A stretch of DNA of 64,000 nucleotides from Paenirhodobacter populi (GCF_004022215.1 NZ_SAUZ01000009.1:1-64000), one strand, 5' to 3'. Positions 16,486-25,822 are shown, counted from the stretch's first letter. Program-made: numbers and translations. Notes: generated by a model from the letters alone, not told the origin.

Positions 16486-17079
16486 TCACGCCAGACTGTC
16501 CGCATCCTCGCCATGGTCGAACGCAGGCGCCGCCAGCCGCCGTGCATAGTCCCGCAACTCGGCCGGCCAGGGATCGCTCAGCGCAAGGAAGCGGGCGCGG
16601 TCACCGGCGTAAAGCGCGCGCGCCGCCTCTTCGTAGCCCGTCTGGTTTCCCAGCATCGCCATCATGAACCGGTCCGAGGCCTGCTGCGCCTCGCGTGCGA
16701 CCTGCTTGTGCTCTTCCAGCTTGCGGGCCGTATCCACCAGCCGGCGCAGCGTCGCGGACGCGCCCCCGGACTGACGGGAAAGCCAGTCCCAATGGCGGGG
16801 CAGCAAGGTGACCTCGCGCGCGACAACCCCGAGTTTGGGGCGCCCCGGCGATCTGGGGGCGTCTTGCTGCGGCTCCTCCGACTGGCCAAGCCGGGCCGCG
16901 ATCTCTTCCTCCGTGCCGCGCAGATCGAAATCGACCTGTCGCCCGGTCTGGTCGTCGAAGATCAGGATCGCATCCGGAATACCACGATCCAGAGCCTTCC
17001 GGACCGCGATCCCGACGTTGCGCGAAGCACCGGCCATCAGAAGGCGCTGGCCGGCAAAGGCGGTGTATGAATTGGGCAT
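16486..17079 (-). CDS. DUF2239 family protein
   Basis: 197 residues. The order TAFAGQRLLMAG (5-16), ILIFDDQTGRQVDFDLRG (38-55), SPGRPKLGVVAREVTLLPRHWDWL (about 77-100) and GGASATLRRLVDTARK (about 104-119) is that of DUF2239, a soluble family of unknown function common in proteobacteria. The GRPKLGVV and PRHWDWL stretch is the conserved core. I do not recognise a catalytic motif. The gene stands alone, transcribed leftward from a promoter whose -35 element is flanked by two ACCCGG boxes, so it is probably under tight control by a regulator encoded elsewhere. Confidence 0.88.
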   Translation of the reverse strand: MPNSYTAFAGQRLLMAGASRNVGIAVRKALDRGIPDAILIFDDQTGRQVDFDLRGTEEEIAARLGQSEEPQQDAPRSPGRPKLGVVAREVTLLPRHWDWLSRQSGGASATLRRLVDTARKLEEHKQVAREAQQASDRFMMAMLGNQTGYEEAARALYAGDRARFLALSDPWPAELRDYARRLAAPAFDHGEDADSLA

Positions 17080-17114
17080 GGGATTCTCGCACAGGATATC
17101 TACAGTTGCGCCCC

Positions 17115-17156
17115 TTTTACCCGGATAAAATGAAATGTCAATAATACCCGGGTAAA
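17115..17156 (-). promoter_or_regulatory. DUF2239 promoter with two ACCCGGGT-type boxes
   Basis: Box 1, TTTTACCCGGATAAAA (17115-17130), and box 2 with core TACCCGGGTA (17145-17154) are related palindromes with centres 27 bases apart. Between them, on the coding strand, is a perfect TTGACA (complement of 17137-17142). The matching -10, TAAAAG, falls inside box 1. The boxes would therefore cover both sides of the polymerase site, a typical repressor layout. No gene for a matching regulator is adjacent. Confidence 0.65.
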
Positions 17157-17250
17157 TTTATGACGCACCGCGGCTGAAGAGCGGCGACAAGAGTTTGCAA
17201 AGGGTGTTTTCCCGGGATTTGGCGCGCAGGCGATGCGGTGACCGCGGACC

Positions 17251-17925
17251 TCAGCCAGACGACAGCGGCGCGGCATGCCCGGCGATGCAAAGCGCGACGG
17301 CGATATAGAACAGCACGCAGCCGGCCAGAACGAACACATGCCAGATCGTGTTGTGAAAGCGCAGCCGCTCGGACAGGAAGAAGCCCACACCCACGGTATA
17401 AACGACCCCGCCCGCGATCATCAGCGTGATGGTCGGCCCCGACAATGCCGCGAAAACCGGCCCGCCGACGACAAGGACGGCCCAGCCCATCCCCAGATAC
17501 AGCGCCAGCCCGAGCCACCGGAACCGTTCCGGATTGACCAGCTTCAGGATCGAGCCGATCGCCGCCGACCCCCACAGCCCCGCAAGCATGGCCGAGATCT
17601 GCGCCCCGGACATGAGCAGGAAGGGCGTATAGGTCCCGGCGATCTTGATATAGATCGCCGAGTGGTCCAGACGCCGCAGCAGGCCCGCCCATCTTTGCGC
17701 GGTGACCATGTTGTTGAGCGCCGAGAAGGTCAGCAGCAGCAGCAACGCCCCGCCGTAGATCGAAACGCCCCAGATCGCGTGACTGCCGGGACGGGACATG
17801 GCCGTGGCGATGATCAGGGCGGGCACGGCGGCGACAGCCAGCACCAGACCCAGCACGTGAACGATCCCGTCGCTGACGCGCTCGGCCTTGCTGTAGGAGG
17901 GGCGACTCGGCTGAAGCTGCTGCAT
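17251..17925 (-). CDS. Hemolysin III/PAQR family membrane protein
   Basis: 224 residues with seven predicted membrane helices. Family features are the early SDGIVHVLGLVLA helix (18-30), LDHSAIYIKIAGTYTPFLL (about 86-104) and the C-terminal FHNTIWHVFVLAG, supplying the conserved histidines and Asp thought to bind a metal. Bacterial HlyIII (YqfA/TrhA) proteins sit in the inner membrane; despite the name, a role in membrane lipid homeostasis is better supported than haemolysis. The gene is alone on the reverse strand, divergent from the glucose dehydrogenase gene, with about 400 bases between them. Confidence 0.9.
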   Translation of the reverse strand: MQQLQPSRPSYSKAERVSDGIVHVLGLVLAVAAVPALIIATAMSRPGSHAIWGVSIYGGALLLLLTFSALNNMVTAQRWAGLLRRLDHSAIYIKIAGTYTPFLLMSGAQISAMLAGLWGSAAIGSILKLVNPERFRWLGLALYLGMGWAVLVVGGPVFAALSGPTITLMIAGGVVYTVGVGFFLSERLRFHNTIWHVFVLAGCVLFYIAVALCIAGHAAPLSSG

Positions 17926-18332
17926 GCGCGGATGCTAGGTCCGATCGTCCGGCCGCACAACGAAAGACAACGGCAAATCGCGGGACCTCCCGCGATCGTC
18001 AGCGGACGGCCATTGACCCGACGGGCTCGGGGTCTGCGTGGATATTCCGGATGTGCCCGGTCATCTGGCTTGCGTCAGCCCGACAGGCGACGGCGCAGGA
18101 GGCGTTCGCCCGTTTCGCGGGGCGCAGGATATGGCCGGGCCGTCTGACGCGCCGATGCGAATCCCTGTTCAGGGGCTGAGGGCGCGCAGGAAAATGCGTC
18201 GCCACCGTGCATGCCACGGACCCGCTCCATGTGCCCCGATCGGTATGGACTTTATTTTCCATTTTGCGTTAGGTGCGACATTATGTCCGCGGGAGTCGTG
18301 CTGGCTCCGGGCAACCGACAAAGGAGCATGAC
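17926..18332. other. Gene-free divergent region between HlyIII and glucose dehydrogenase genes
   Basis: The 407 bases hold the promoters of both genes. An A+T-rich patch at 18250-18285 is the best place for the rightward promoter, but no good -35/-10 pair stands out. No convincing small gene or hairpin was found. Confidence 0.5.
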
Positions 18333-20762
18333 GTGGAAACGAAAGGGTGGCGGCCTTCTCCGGTTGCCAGAATCTGGCTCTGGCTGCTGGCAATCGTGTT
18401 GCTGGCGGCGGGGCTGTTTTTCGTGATCGGTGGCGGCAGGCTGATCACGCTTGGCGGCAGCTGGTATTTCCTGATCGCCGGGATCGCGATCCTTGCCGCG
18501 GCGGTCCAGATCGCCCGCGGCCGGGTGTCCGGTGTGGTGATCTTCGGCCTCACCTTCGTGGGGACCGCCCTGTGGTCTCTGGCCGAGGTCGGGCTGGACT
18601 ACTGGGGGCTGGTCTCGCGCCTGCTGGCGCTGACCGTCGGCACCGGCGTCGTGGCGCTTTCGGCGCCGCTGATGCGCGCGGGCGGGCGCGGGGTCCGCGC
18701 GCGCTGGCCGGTGGCCGCGGGGATCGTGCTGCTGCTGATCGGCGCTGCGGGCTTCGCCTCGATGTTCCGTCCCCATCCGACGGTGACGGCCGAGGCGCCA
18801 GTCGCCGGTCGGGTTCCGGTCGAACCGGGCACCGAGCAGAAGCACTGGGCGCATTACGGCAACGATGCCGGCAGCAACCGCTTTGCCGCGCTCGACCAGA
18901 TCAACACCGGCAATGTGCAGGATCTTCGGGTCGCATGGACCTATCACACCGGCGATATCCCGATCTCGAACGGCTCGGGGGCGGAAGACCAGCTCACCCC
19001 GCTGCAGATCGGCGACCGGGTGTTTCTGTGCACGCCCAAGAACAACGTGATCGCGCTGGATGCCGATACCGGCGAACAGATCTGGCGCCATGACGTGAAC
19101 GCCAGTGTCGGCGGCGTCTGGGAACGCTGCCGGGGTCTGGCCTATTTCGACATCAACGCACCGCTGGCGCAACCCAGCGTTCCCGGCTCCACCCCGGTCC
19201 CGCCCGCCACCCTGCCCGCGGGCGCGACGTGCGAGCGGCGCATCCTGATGAACTCGATCGACGCCAGACTTTTCGCCTTCGACGCCGATACCGGCGAAAG
19301 CTGCGGCGAGTTCGGCACCGGCGGCGTGGTCGATCTGAAGGACGGCATCGGCGAGGTGGCGAACCCCGCCTATTACACCCAGACATCGGCCCCGACGGTG
19401 GCGGGAACGACGGTGGTGGTGGGCGGCCGCATCGCCGACAATGTGCAGGTCGACATGCCGGGCGGCGTGATGCGCGGCTTCGACGTGATCACCGGACAGT
19501 TGCGCTGGTCCTTCGATCCGGGCACCGAGGATCCGAACCGCATCCTTTCCCCGGGCGAGCATTACGCCCGCTCCACCCCCAACGTCTGGGCGGGCATGTC
19601 CTACGATCCGGCGATGAACACCGTCTTCATGCCGGTCGGCAGCCCGTCGGTCGATCTCTGGGGCGCCACGCGCTCGACGCTCGACCTGACCTATGGCGCC
19701 TCGGTCCTTGCGGTGGATGCCACCACCGGGCAGAGGAAATGGGTCTATCAGACCGTCCACAACGATCTGTGGGATTTCGACGTGCCGATGGCGCCGACGC
19801 TGCTCGATTTCCCCACGGCAGACGGCAGCACCGTTCCGGCGCTGGTGGTGGGCACCAAGGCGGGGCAGATCTTCGTGCTCGACCGGCTGACCGGTCAGCC
19901 GCTGACCCGGGTCGAGGAACGCCCGGTCAGGCCCGGCACCATCCCCGACGAACCCTATGCGCCCACGCAGCCCTTCTCGGTCGGCATGCCGCAGATCGGC
20001 GCTGAGACCCTGACCGAGGCCGACATGTGGGGCGCCACCCCGTTCGACCAGCTCATCTGCCGCATCCAGTTCAGGCAGATGCGCTATGACGGTCTGTTCA
20101 CCGTGCCCGATACGGATCTGTCGCTCAGCTTTCCCGGCTCGCTCGGTGGGATGAACTGGGGCGGCATATCCGCCGATCCGCACAGCCACGTGATCTTCGT
20201 CAACGACATGCGGCTTGGCCTCTGGATCCAGATGTATCCGCAGGAACCGCAGGCCGGTCTCAGCGATGGCGGCGAGGCGCCGAATGCAGGCATGGGTCTG
20301 GTCCCGCTGGGGGGCACGCCCTATGCGGTGGTCAAGAACCGCTTCCTCTCGCCGCTCGGCATTCCCTGCCAGAAGCCGCCCTTCGGCACGATGACGGCGA
20401 TCGATCTCAAGACCCAGCAGATCCTGTGGCAGGTGCCCGTCGGCACGGTCGAGGACACCGGCCCCCTTGGCATCAGGATGGGCCTGCCGATCCCGATCGG
20501 CCTGCCGACGCTGGGGGGATCGCTGGCCACGCAGGGCGGGCTGCTGTTCTTCGCCGGCACGCAGGACTATTATCTGCGCGCCTTCGACATGGCGACCGGC
20601 AAGGAAATCTGGAAGGAACGCCTGCCGGTCGGCAGCCAGGGGGGACCGATGACCTATCAGTCGCCCAGAACCGGCAAGCAATATGTGGTGATCTCGGCGG
20701 GCGGCGCGCGGCAATCGCCGGATCGGGGCGATTATGTCATCGCCTACGCGCTGCCGGACTGA
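18333..20762 (+). CDS. gcd: Membrane-bound PQQ-dependent glucose (quinoprotein) dehydrogenase
   Basis: 809 residues, the usual size for the membrane quinoprotein. About five membrane helices fill residues 10-140. The periplasmic eight-blade propeller follows from about 170, opening EQKHWAHYGNDAGSNRFAALDQI. Repeated W-motifs include LDADTGEQIWR and VDATTGQRKWVYQ; TVHNDLWDFDVP is characteristic of the mGDH/quinate dehydrogenase group. It oxidises aldoses or polyols in the periplasm and passes electrons to ubiquinone. The start is GTG 18333: AAGGAG lies six bases before it, while the closer ATG at 18328 is out of frame. Substrate could be glucose or another aldose/polyol. PQQ synthesis genes are not in the window. 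Confidence 0.92.
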   Translation: METKGWRPSPVARIWLWLLAIVLLAAGLFFVIGGGRLITLGGSWYFLIAGIAILAAAVQIARGRVSGVVIFGLTFVGTALWSLAEVGLDYWGLVSRLLALTVGTGVVALSAPLMRAGGRGVRARWPVAAGIVLLLIGAAGFASMFRPHPTVTAEAPVAGRVPVEPGTEQKHWAHYGNDAGSNRFAALDQINTGNVQDLRVAWTYHTGDIPISNGSGAEDQLTPLQIGDRVFLCTPKNNVIALDADTGEQIWRHDVNASVGGVWERCRGLAYFDINAPLAQPSVPGSTPVPPATLPAGATCERRILMNSIDARLFAFDADTGESCGEFGTGGVVDLKDGIGEVANPAYYTQTSAPTVAGTTVVVGGRIADNVQVDMPGGVMRGFDVITGQLRWSFDPGTEDPNRILSPGEHYARSTPNVWAGMSYDPAMNTVFMPVGSPSVDLWGATRSTLDLTYGASVLAVDATTGQRKWVYQTVHNDLWDFDVPMAPTLLDFPTADGSTVPALVVGTKAGQIFVLDRLTGQPLTRVEERPVRPGTIPDEPYAPTQPFSVGMPQIGAETLTEADMWGATPFDQLICRIQFRQMRYDGLFTVPDTDLSLSFPGSLGGMNWGGISADPHSHVIFVNDMRLGLWIQMYPQEPQAGLSDGGEAPNAGMGLVPLGGTPYAVVKNRFLSPLGIPCQKPPFGTMTAIDLKTQQILWQVPVGTVEDTGPLGIRMGLPIPIGLPTLGGSLATQGGLLFFAGTQDYYLRAFDMATGKEIWKERLPVGSQGGPMTYQSPRTGKQYVVISAGGARQSPDRGDYVIAYALPD

Positions 20763-20785
20763 CAATCCCGTCAATGTGATACGGA

Positions 20786-20820
20786 AAAGCCCCGGCCCGC
20801 AGGTGCCGGGGCTTTCTTTT
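20786..20820 (+). terminator. Intrinsic terminator of the glucose dehydrogenase gene
   Basis: AAAGCCCCGGC (20786-20796) pairs perfectly with GCCGGGGCTTT (20805-20815), followed by CTTTT. It starts 23 bases after the stop codon and has all the features of a Rho-independent terminator. Confidence 0.9.
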
Positions 20821-20881
20821 CGGTTGCAAGGCCGCGCGAAAACCGCCCCATCTGTGGAAACCCGGACCGAGCGCATAGCCA

Positions 20882-21556
20882 ATGACCCACCAGCCACCGC
20901 TAACCTCCCTTGCCGCCCCCACGCCGCAGCCCACCGATACTGATGCCGATGCCGAACTGCGCGACACGCTGCTTGCCGCCGGTCTGGCGGAATTCGCGCG
21001 CTACGGGCTGGACGGCGCGCGGCTCGAACGGATCGCCGAGCGGGCGGGCTGTGCGAAGCGCATGGTCTACTACTATTTCGGCGACAAGAAGGCCTTCTAC
21101 CTCGCCGTGCTGGACGATGCCTATCAGGGGATCCGCGCGTCCGAGGAAAAGCTCAACCTCGACGCGCTGGAACCGCGCGCGGCGCTGCATCTGCTGGCGC
21201 GCAACAGCTTTCACTACCACGAGGCGCATGCCGACTTCACCCGTCTGGTGCTGGTCGAGAACCTGCAAGGCGGTGCCATGTTGCAGCGGATGCAGGAAGG
21301 CGACCGGCTGCGGCAGGCCGCGCTGGCGCCGCTGGAGCGGCTGTTGCTGCGCGGCGCAGAAACCGGCGCGTTCCGGCAGGGACTGAAGGCCGAGGATGTG
21401 CATTACCTCATCAGCGCGCTGTCCGCCTTTCGGGTGGACCATGCCGAGACATGGGAAAAACTGCTGCGGATCAATCTGTTGTCGGAACCGGACCGGACGC
21501 GGCATCTGGACCTGCTGCTGCAGACGCTCGACGCTTTCGTCTGCCCTCCCGCCTGA
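20882..21556 (+). CDS. TetR/AcrR-family transcriptional regulator
   Basis: 224 residues. The TetR helix-turn-helix lies at about 25-75: LLAAGLAEFARYGLDGARLERIA, then CAKRMVYYYFGDKKAFYLAVL. The C-terminal ligand domain (80-220) resembles the group with a DUF1956/TetR_C-type ending (HYLISALSAFRVDH). Such proteins are usually repressors relieved by a small hydrophobic ligand. No good ribosome site precedes the ATG, so translation may be weak or leaderless. It follows the glucose dehydrogenase terminator and precedes a stress-type cluster (YqjD-like protein, KatE). Its target cannot be told; a divergent partner is absent. Confidence 0.88.
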   Translation: MTHQPPLTSLAAPTPQPTDTDADAELRDTLLAAGLAEFARYGLDGARLERIAERAGCAKRMVYYYFGDKKAFYLAVLDDAYQGIRASEEKLNLDALEPRAALHLLARNSFHYHEAHADFTRLVLVENLQGGAMLQRMQEGDRLRQAALAPLERLLLRGAETGAFRQGLKAEDVHYLISALSAFRVDHAETWEKLLRINLLSEPDRTRHLDLLLQTLDAFVCPPA

Positions 21557-21670
21557 CAGGCGCCGCGCGCCCCGGGCGATCCGGGCCTCCTTTCCGGCGC
21601 GGCAACCCGGCGGCGCGGAACCGGACCAGAGCTGCAACGTTGATCTGCGGCATATCAGGAGAGATCAGAC

Positions 21671-21982
21671 ATGGCCGACATGACCGATGACATTCGCGAC
21701 GCGCTTGAAAAACAGATCGCCGATCTGAAGACGGAAATGGCCGGGCTCCGCAAATCCGTGGCCTCGCGCGTGAATGATGCCGAAGACACCTTCGTGGAGG
21801 TGAAGGACCGCGCCAAAGATGCGGCGCATCACATGCGGCACAAGGCGCATGCCGCCGCCGATACGATCCGCGACAATCCCGGCACCTCGGCAACCGTGCT
21901 TTCCGCCACCGTGATCCTCGGCTTTCTGGCCGGGCTGGTGGTCGCGGGGATGAGGGAACCCGGATCGCACCACCGTCGCTGA
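21671..21982 (+). CDS. Small ElaB/YqjD-like (DUF883-type) membrane-anchored protein
   Basis: 103 residues. An acidic/basic helical region (1-70, with KDRAKDAAHHMRHKAHAAADTIRDNP) is followed by one membrane segment (ATVLSATVILGFLAGLVVAGM, about 74-94) and a short charged tail. This is the layout of DUF883 proteins such as ElaB and YqjD, inner-membrane proteins that rise in stationary phase or stress and can bind ribosomes. AGGAG precedes the ATG by nine bases. Position directly before the stationary-phase-type catalase gene fits a stress role; that link is inferred. Confidence 0.8.
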   Translation: MADMTDDIRDALEKQIADLKTEMAGLRKSVASRVNDAEDTFVEVKDRAKDAAHHMRHKAHAAADTIRDNPGTSATVLSATVILGFLAGLVVAGMREPGSHHRR

Positions 21983-22070
21983 CCGGACCGCAAGGACGCT
22001 CCGGCGCGCTGCCGGGGACATTTCGCCAAGACCCACCTCCCCGAACCCACCTCAATGGAAGGCAGGAACG

Positions 22071-24119
22071 ATGGCCGAAAAGACATATCAGACCGAACAC
22101 GGCGCCGCGGGCGAAACGCAGCAACGGGGTGGCGAGGTTCTGACCACGAACCACGGCATTCCGGTTTCCGACAACCAGAACAGCCTGCGGGCGGGGGCGC
22201 GCGGTCCGACATTGCTGGAAGATTTCCTCCTGCGCGAGAAGATCTTTCACTTCGACCATGAACGCATCCCCGAGCGCATCGTCCATGCCCGCGGCTCGGT
22301 CGCGCATGGGGTGTTCGAATGCACCGATCCGATCCCCGATCTGTCCCGCGCCGGGCTGTTCGCCGAAAAGGGCAAACAGACGCCGGTCATCGTCCGTTTC
22401 TCGACCGTCGCGGGCGGGGCGGGTTCTGTCGACACCCCGCGCGACGTGCGCGGCTTTGCGGTGAAGTTCTACACCGAGGAGGGCAACTGGGATCTGGTCG
22501 GCAACAACATCCCCGTCTTCTTCATTCAGGACGCGATCAAGTTTCCCGACCTGATCCATTCGGTGAAGATGGAGGCCGACAAGGGCTATCCGCAGGCGGC
22601 CTCGGCCCATGACACGTTCTGGGACTTCGTCTCGCTGATGCCCGAAAGCCTGCATACGGTGATCTGGGCGATGTCCGACCGCGCCATTCCGCGCAGCTAC
22701 CGGATGATGCAGGGCTTCGGCGTCCATACCTTCAAGCTGGTGAATGACGCAGGGCAGGAGATATTCGTCAAGTTCCACTGGATTCCCCGTCTGGGGATGC
22801 AGTCGCTGGTCTGGGACGAAAGCGCCAAGCTGCAGGGGGCCGACAACGACTACCACCGGCGCGACCTGCATGAGGCGATCGCCGCCGGCGATTACCCGGA
22901 ATGGGATTTCGCCGTGCAGATCTTCGATCAGGATCTGGCCGACAGCCTGCCCTATGACGTGCTCGACGCGACCAAGATCATCCCCGAAGAGGTCGTGCCC
23001 CTGCGCGTGATCGGCCGGATGGTGCTGAACCGCAATCCCGACAACCATTTCGCGGAAAACGAGCAGGTGGCCTTCCTGCCCTCGAACGTCGTGCCGGGGA
23101 TCGACTTTTCCGACGATCCACTGTTGCAGGGCCGGCTGTTCAGCTATCTCGACACGCAGAAATCGCGGCTCGGCACGACGAATTTCCATCAGATCCCGGT
23201 GAATGCGCCGAAATGCCCCTATGCGAACATGATGCGCGACGGGCTGATGCAGACGCAGGTGCCGAAGGGCCGGGCGAATTACGAACCGAACAGCCTCGAT
23301 CAGGCGGGCGAGGATCCCGGTCCGCGCGCCTCGGCCTCGGGGTTCGCCACCGCGAAACAGCCGGTCGCGGGTGAAAAGCTGCGCATCCGGTCCGAAAGTT
23401 TCGGCGATCATTACAGCCAGCCGCGGCTGTTCTGGCGCTCGCAGACCGGGAACGAACAGGCGCATATCGCCTCGGCCTTCGTGTTCGAGCTGTCGAAGGT
23501 CGGGCTCGACCATGTGCGCACGCGGGTGCTGAGCCATCTGCGCAACATCGACGAGGATCTGGCGCAGCGCGTGGCCGACGGGCTGGCGATCGACCTGCCC
23601 GAGGCGGCGGTGCCGTTCCGCGATCCTTTGGACCTCGATCCCTCGGACGCGCTGTCGATCCAGAAGAACTGGCACGAGACGCTGGCGGGCCGCAAGATCG
23701 GCATCCTTTTCGCCGAAGGGTCGGACAAGGCCGAGATCGACGCGCTGGTGAAGGCCGTCACCGATGCCGGCGGCACCCCCTTCACCGTCGCGCCGAAGGT
23801 GGGCGGCATCAAGCTGAACGGCGGCGAGATGAAGGCCGACGGGCAGCTGGCCGGGTCGCCCTCGGTCATTTTCGACGCGGTGGCGCTGGTGCTGACGGAA
23901 GAGGCGGCGAAGAAGCTTGCGAAGGACGGCGCAGCGGTCGGGTTCGTGCTGGATGCCTTCGGCCATCTGAAGGCGATCGGGCATACCGCCGGGGCGCGGC
24001 CGCTGCTGGACCGCACGGGTATCCAGCCGGACGACGGGGTCACCGATCTCGCCCATCTGCCCGATGCCGCGATGCGCCGCTACTGGGCGCGCGAGCCATC
24101 GGTCCGCGATCTGGCCTGA
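22071..24119 (+). CDS. katE: Large-subunit catalase HPII (KatE) with C-terminal DJ-1-like domain
   Basis: 682 residues, typical of clade 2 large catalases, which remove hydrogen peroxide. Distal His72 lies in [12 protein letters not shown], distal Asn in [12 protein letters not shown] (144-155), and the haem-ligating Tyr359 in [14 protein letters not shown]. The beta-barrel core ends near 500. A flavodoxin/DJ-1-like domain covers about 540-680 ([20 protein letters not shown], then [10 protein letters not shown]). Clade 2 enzymes are robust tetramers made in stationary phase. The start follows an AGGCAGGAA stretch. A strong terminator follows the stop. It probably shares its promoter region or regulon with the small YqjD-like gene 88 bases upstream. 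Confidence 0.96.
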   Translation: MAEKTYQTEHGAAGETQQRGGEVLTTNHGIPVSDNQNSLRAGARGPTLLEDFLLREKIFHFDHERIPERIVHARGSVAHGVFECTDPIPDLSRAGLFAEKGKQTPVIVRFSTVAGGAGSVDTPRDVRGFAVKFYTEEGNWDLVGNNIPVFFIQDAIKFPDLIHSVKMEADKGYPQAASAHDTFWDFVSLMPESLHTVIWAMSDRAIPRSYRMMQGFGVHTFKLVNDAGQEIFVKFHWIPRLGMQSLVWDESAKLQGADNDYHRRDLHEAIAAGDYPEWDFAVQIFDQDLADSLPYDVLDATKIIPEEVVPLRVIGRMVLNRNPDNHFAENEQVAFLPSNVVPGIDFSDDPLLQGRLFSYLDTQKSRLGTTNFHQIPVNAPKCPYANMMRDGLMQTQVPKGRANYEPNSLDQAGEDPGPRASASGFATAKQPVAGEKLRIRSESFGDHYSQPRLFWRSQTGNEQAHIASAFVFELSKVGLDHVRTRVLSHLRNIDEDLAQRVADGLAIDLPEAAVPFRDPLDLDPSDALSIQKNWHETLAGRKIGILFAEGSDKAEIDALVKAVTDAGGTPFTVAPKVGGIKLNGGEMKADGQLAGSPSVIFDAVALVLTEEAAKKLAKDGAAVGFVLDAFGHLKAIGHTAGARPLLDRTGIQPDDGVTDLAHLPDAAMRRYWAREPSVRDLA

Positions 24120-24134
24120 CTGTCCGGAAAGAGA

Positions 24135-24168
24135 ACGGCCCATCCCGCGAGGGGTGGGCCGTGTTTTG
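24135..24168 (+). terminator. Intrinsic terminator of katE
   Basis: ACGGCCCATCCC (24135-24146) pairs with GGGGTGGGCCGT (24151-24162) around a GCGA loop with one mismatch, followed by GTTTTG. It starts 16 bases after the katE stop. Confidence 0.88.
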
Positions 24169-24192
24169 TAATCGGGTCCGGGGCGCTGGCGG

Positions 24193-24262
24193 TGGGGGCG
24201 CAGGGGGCCAGCCCCCTCGGCCGTTCCGGCCTCACCCCCGGGATATTTATGGAAACACGAAA
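24193..24262. repeat. Dispersed intergenic repeat of Rhodobacteraceae type (single copy here)
   Basis: A G-run/C-run block with AGGGGGC-CA-GCCCCCT (24202-24217), then GGCC-GTTCC-GGCC (24219-24231), then CCCCCGGGATATTTATGG and AAACACGAAA (24235-24262). I remember CCCCGGAGTATTTTTGGAAAGATGAAA-like sequences as a very common intergenic element in Rhodobacter and Roseobacter genomes, and this resembles that family. It lies between two convergent genes. Family membership is from memory; only one copy was noticed here. Confidence 0.5.
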
Positions 24263-24323
24263 GGGGGAAGGGCGCGGGCTGGTCTGGCTGTGCTTTCATC
24301 CGTTCCGGAGGCGCGCCGGTGGG

Positions 24324-25379
24324 TCAGTCGCGGTCGGAGTCCTTCAGGAAGAAGCGCACCATTTCACGTGAGGCGTCCGGTCCTTCGGCATCGGCGAAGG
24401 AGCCTGCGGGCGATCCGCCGGACCAGGCGTGCCCGGCGCCTGCAACCGTCCAGACCTCGGACCGCACCGCGCCATCCGGGGTCGCATGGCGCGCCGTGCG
24501 ATAGGGGCGCCCGCCCGCCGTTCCGTCCTGTTCCTCCGCCACGCGCAGCGCCTCGCCCGAGAGGGCCGCGGCGTTCGACAGATGCACCGTCGTATCCGCG
24601 CTGCCGTGGAAGACGATCACCCGCGGTCCGTCTTCCGTCACCGCCGGGCGACCCCGGCCGCCGTGCCCGCCCATCGCCGCGAAGGCCGAGGGCACGTCAT
24701 GCGCCGCGCCGGCGGGCAGGCCGGAATGGATGCCGATCGCGCCGAACAGGTCCGGATAGCTTTCGCCCAGGATCGCCGCCATCGCGCCCCCCGCCGAAAG
24801 CCCGGCGACGAAGGTCCGCTCGGGGCCGAAGCCGAATTCCGAGCCCACCTGCCGCGCGATCGCCGCGAGGATCGCCGGCTCGCCCTGCCCCGCCGCCTGA
24901 TGCGCCGGCTCGAACCAGTTCCAGCAGCACAGCATGTTCGCGGCGCGCGGCTGTTCGGGCCAGATCACGATCAGGCCGGCCTCGGTGGCGACCTCGTTCA
25001 TCCGGGTGCCGCGGGCGAAATCCTCGGGCGTCTGCTTGCAGCCGTGCAGCATCATCAGCACGCCCTGACAGGTCCCCGCCGGGATGAAGATCCGGTAGTC
25101 GCGGTGCCCCTCGGCCCCGTCATACTGGCGCGCGACCATCCCTTCCATCTGGCGCACGGGGCCATCCGCAAGGCGGCGCAGATCGCCAAGGCCGGGCGGC
25201 CGCACGACAAGGCGGGAGAGCAGCCCGTCGCGCGGAGTGGCCTGTGGTTCCGTCCGCGGGGCCGCGTCCTGCGGCGTTCCGGACAGGGCGGCGCGGATCA
25301 CCCGCGTGGCATCGCCAAGATCGCCACGGCGAACGGCATCGGTCGCGCGACGCATCGCCGCGCGGAAATCATGTTTCAT
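24324..25379 (-). CDS. PHB depolymerase-type esterase (alpha/beta hydrolase)
   Basis: 351 residues. The domain from about 85 to 345 is the esterase_phb fold: RDYRIFIPAG strand, MLHGCKQTPEDFA oxyanion loop (110-122), nucleophile elbow GLSAGG with Ser195, an Asp in FHGSADTTVH and the His in GAGHAWSGG near the end. The N-terminal 80 residues are basic and low in hydrophobicity, with no signal peptide, so an intracellular enzyme is likely. Relatives cleave short polyhydroxybutyrate chains or other esters such as feruloyl groups. Rhodobacteraceae store PHB, which fits, but the substrate is open. It is convergent with katE, and 26 bases separate it from the CopG-type regulator gene upstream. Confidence 0.87.
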   Translation of the reverse strand: MKHDFRAAMRRATDAVRRGDLGDATRVIRAALSGTPQDAAPRTEPQATPRDGLLSRLVVRPPGLGDLRRLADGPVRQMEGMVARQYDGAEGHRDYRIFIPAGTCQGVLMMLHGCKQTPEDFARGTRMNEVATEAGLIVIWPEQPRAANMLCCWNWFEPAHQAAGQGEPAILAAIARQVGSEFGFGPERTFVAGLSAGGAMAAILGESYPDLFGAIGIHSGLPAGAAHDVPSAFAAMGGHGGRGRPAVTEDGPRVIVFHGSADTTVHLSNAAALSGEALRVAEEQDGTAGGRPYRTARHATPDGAVRSEVWTVAGAGHAWSGGSPAGSFADAEGPDASREMVRFFLKDSDRD

Positions 25380-25405
25380 CTGACTGCCTTTCTGTTACCG
25401 GATTG

Positions 25406-25810
25406 CTACGTCATCAGGTCGGCCAGCGCCGCCTTGATCTCGGGAGAGGCCTGAACAGCACCCAGAACCGTCAGCGAGGCGATGACCCTGCGCACCGCCT
25501 CGGGCCGCACGTCGGGGGCGAAACGCGCCAACCCCAGCACCTTGACATGCAGCCGTTCCCCCGCCGCCGCGAGCGCATCGAGGTCGGCGGCGGTGAATTC
25601 ACGCAGCCCGATCTCGAGCGTGTGCCGCTCGATGCTTTGCGCCATTTCCGGCGCATGCGCGGTGAGCTGGTTGCGGATCGCGGTGCGGATGAAATCGGAA
25701 CGGTTCGAGTAGAACCCCTCCTGCACCAGAAGGTCGATCCGGCCCAGATCCACGTAGCCAAGGTTGATCGTGATCTTTTCGCTGTCGGGAATTCGTTCTC
25801 TTGCTGCCAT
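25406..25810 (-). CDS. Ribbon-helix-helix (CopG-type) transcriptional regulator
   Basis: 134 residues. After a short basic start comes KITINLGYVDLGRIDLLVQEGFYSNRSDFIRTAIRNQL, the beta-strand and two helices of a CopG/MetJ-like RHH domain (about 10-50). The remaining 80 residues are helical, with no metal site I recognise. The ATG at 25810 is chosen because AAGGAG lies six bases before it; another ATG two codons out abuts that site. A perfect 18-bp palindrome lies just upstream, so it probably controls itself. The esterase gene follows after 26 bases and is likely co-transcribed, making it a regulator-plus-esterase unit. Confidence 0.85.
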   Translation of the reverse strand: MAARERIPDSEKITINLGYVDLGRIDLLVQEGFYSNRSDFIRTAIRNQLTAHAPEMAQSIERHTLEIGLREFTAADLDALAAAGERLHVKVLGLARFAPDVRPEAVRRVIASLTVLGAVQASPEIKAALADLMT

Positions 25811-25822
25811 TGCCATCTCCTT

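Noticed and set aside
18328-18330. ATG at 18328 as the start of the glucose dehydrogenase gene
   Set aside because: It is out of frame with the long coding region and only one base from the AAGGAG; the GTG at 18333 is in frame with ideal spacing.
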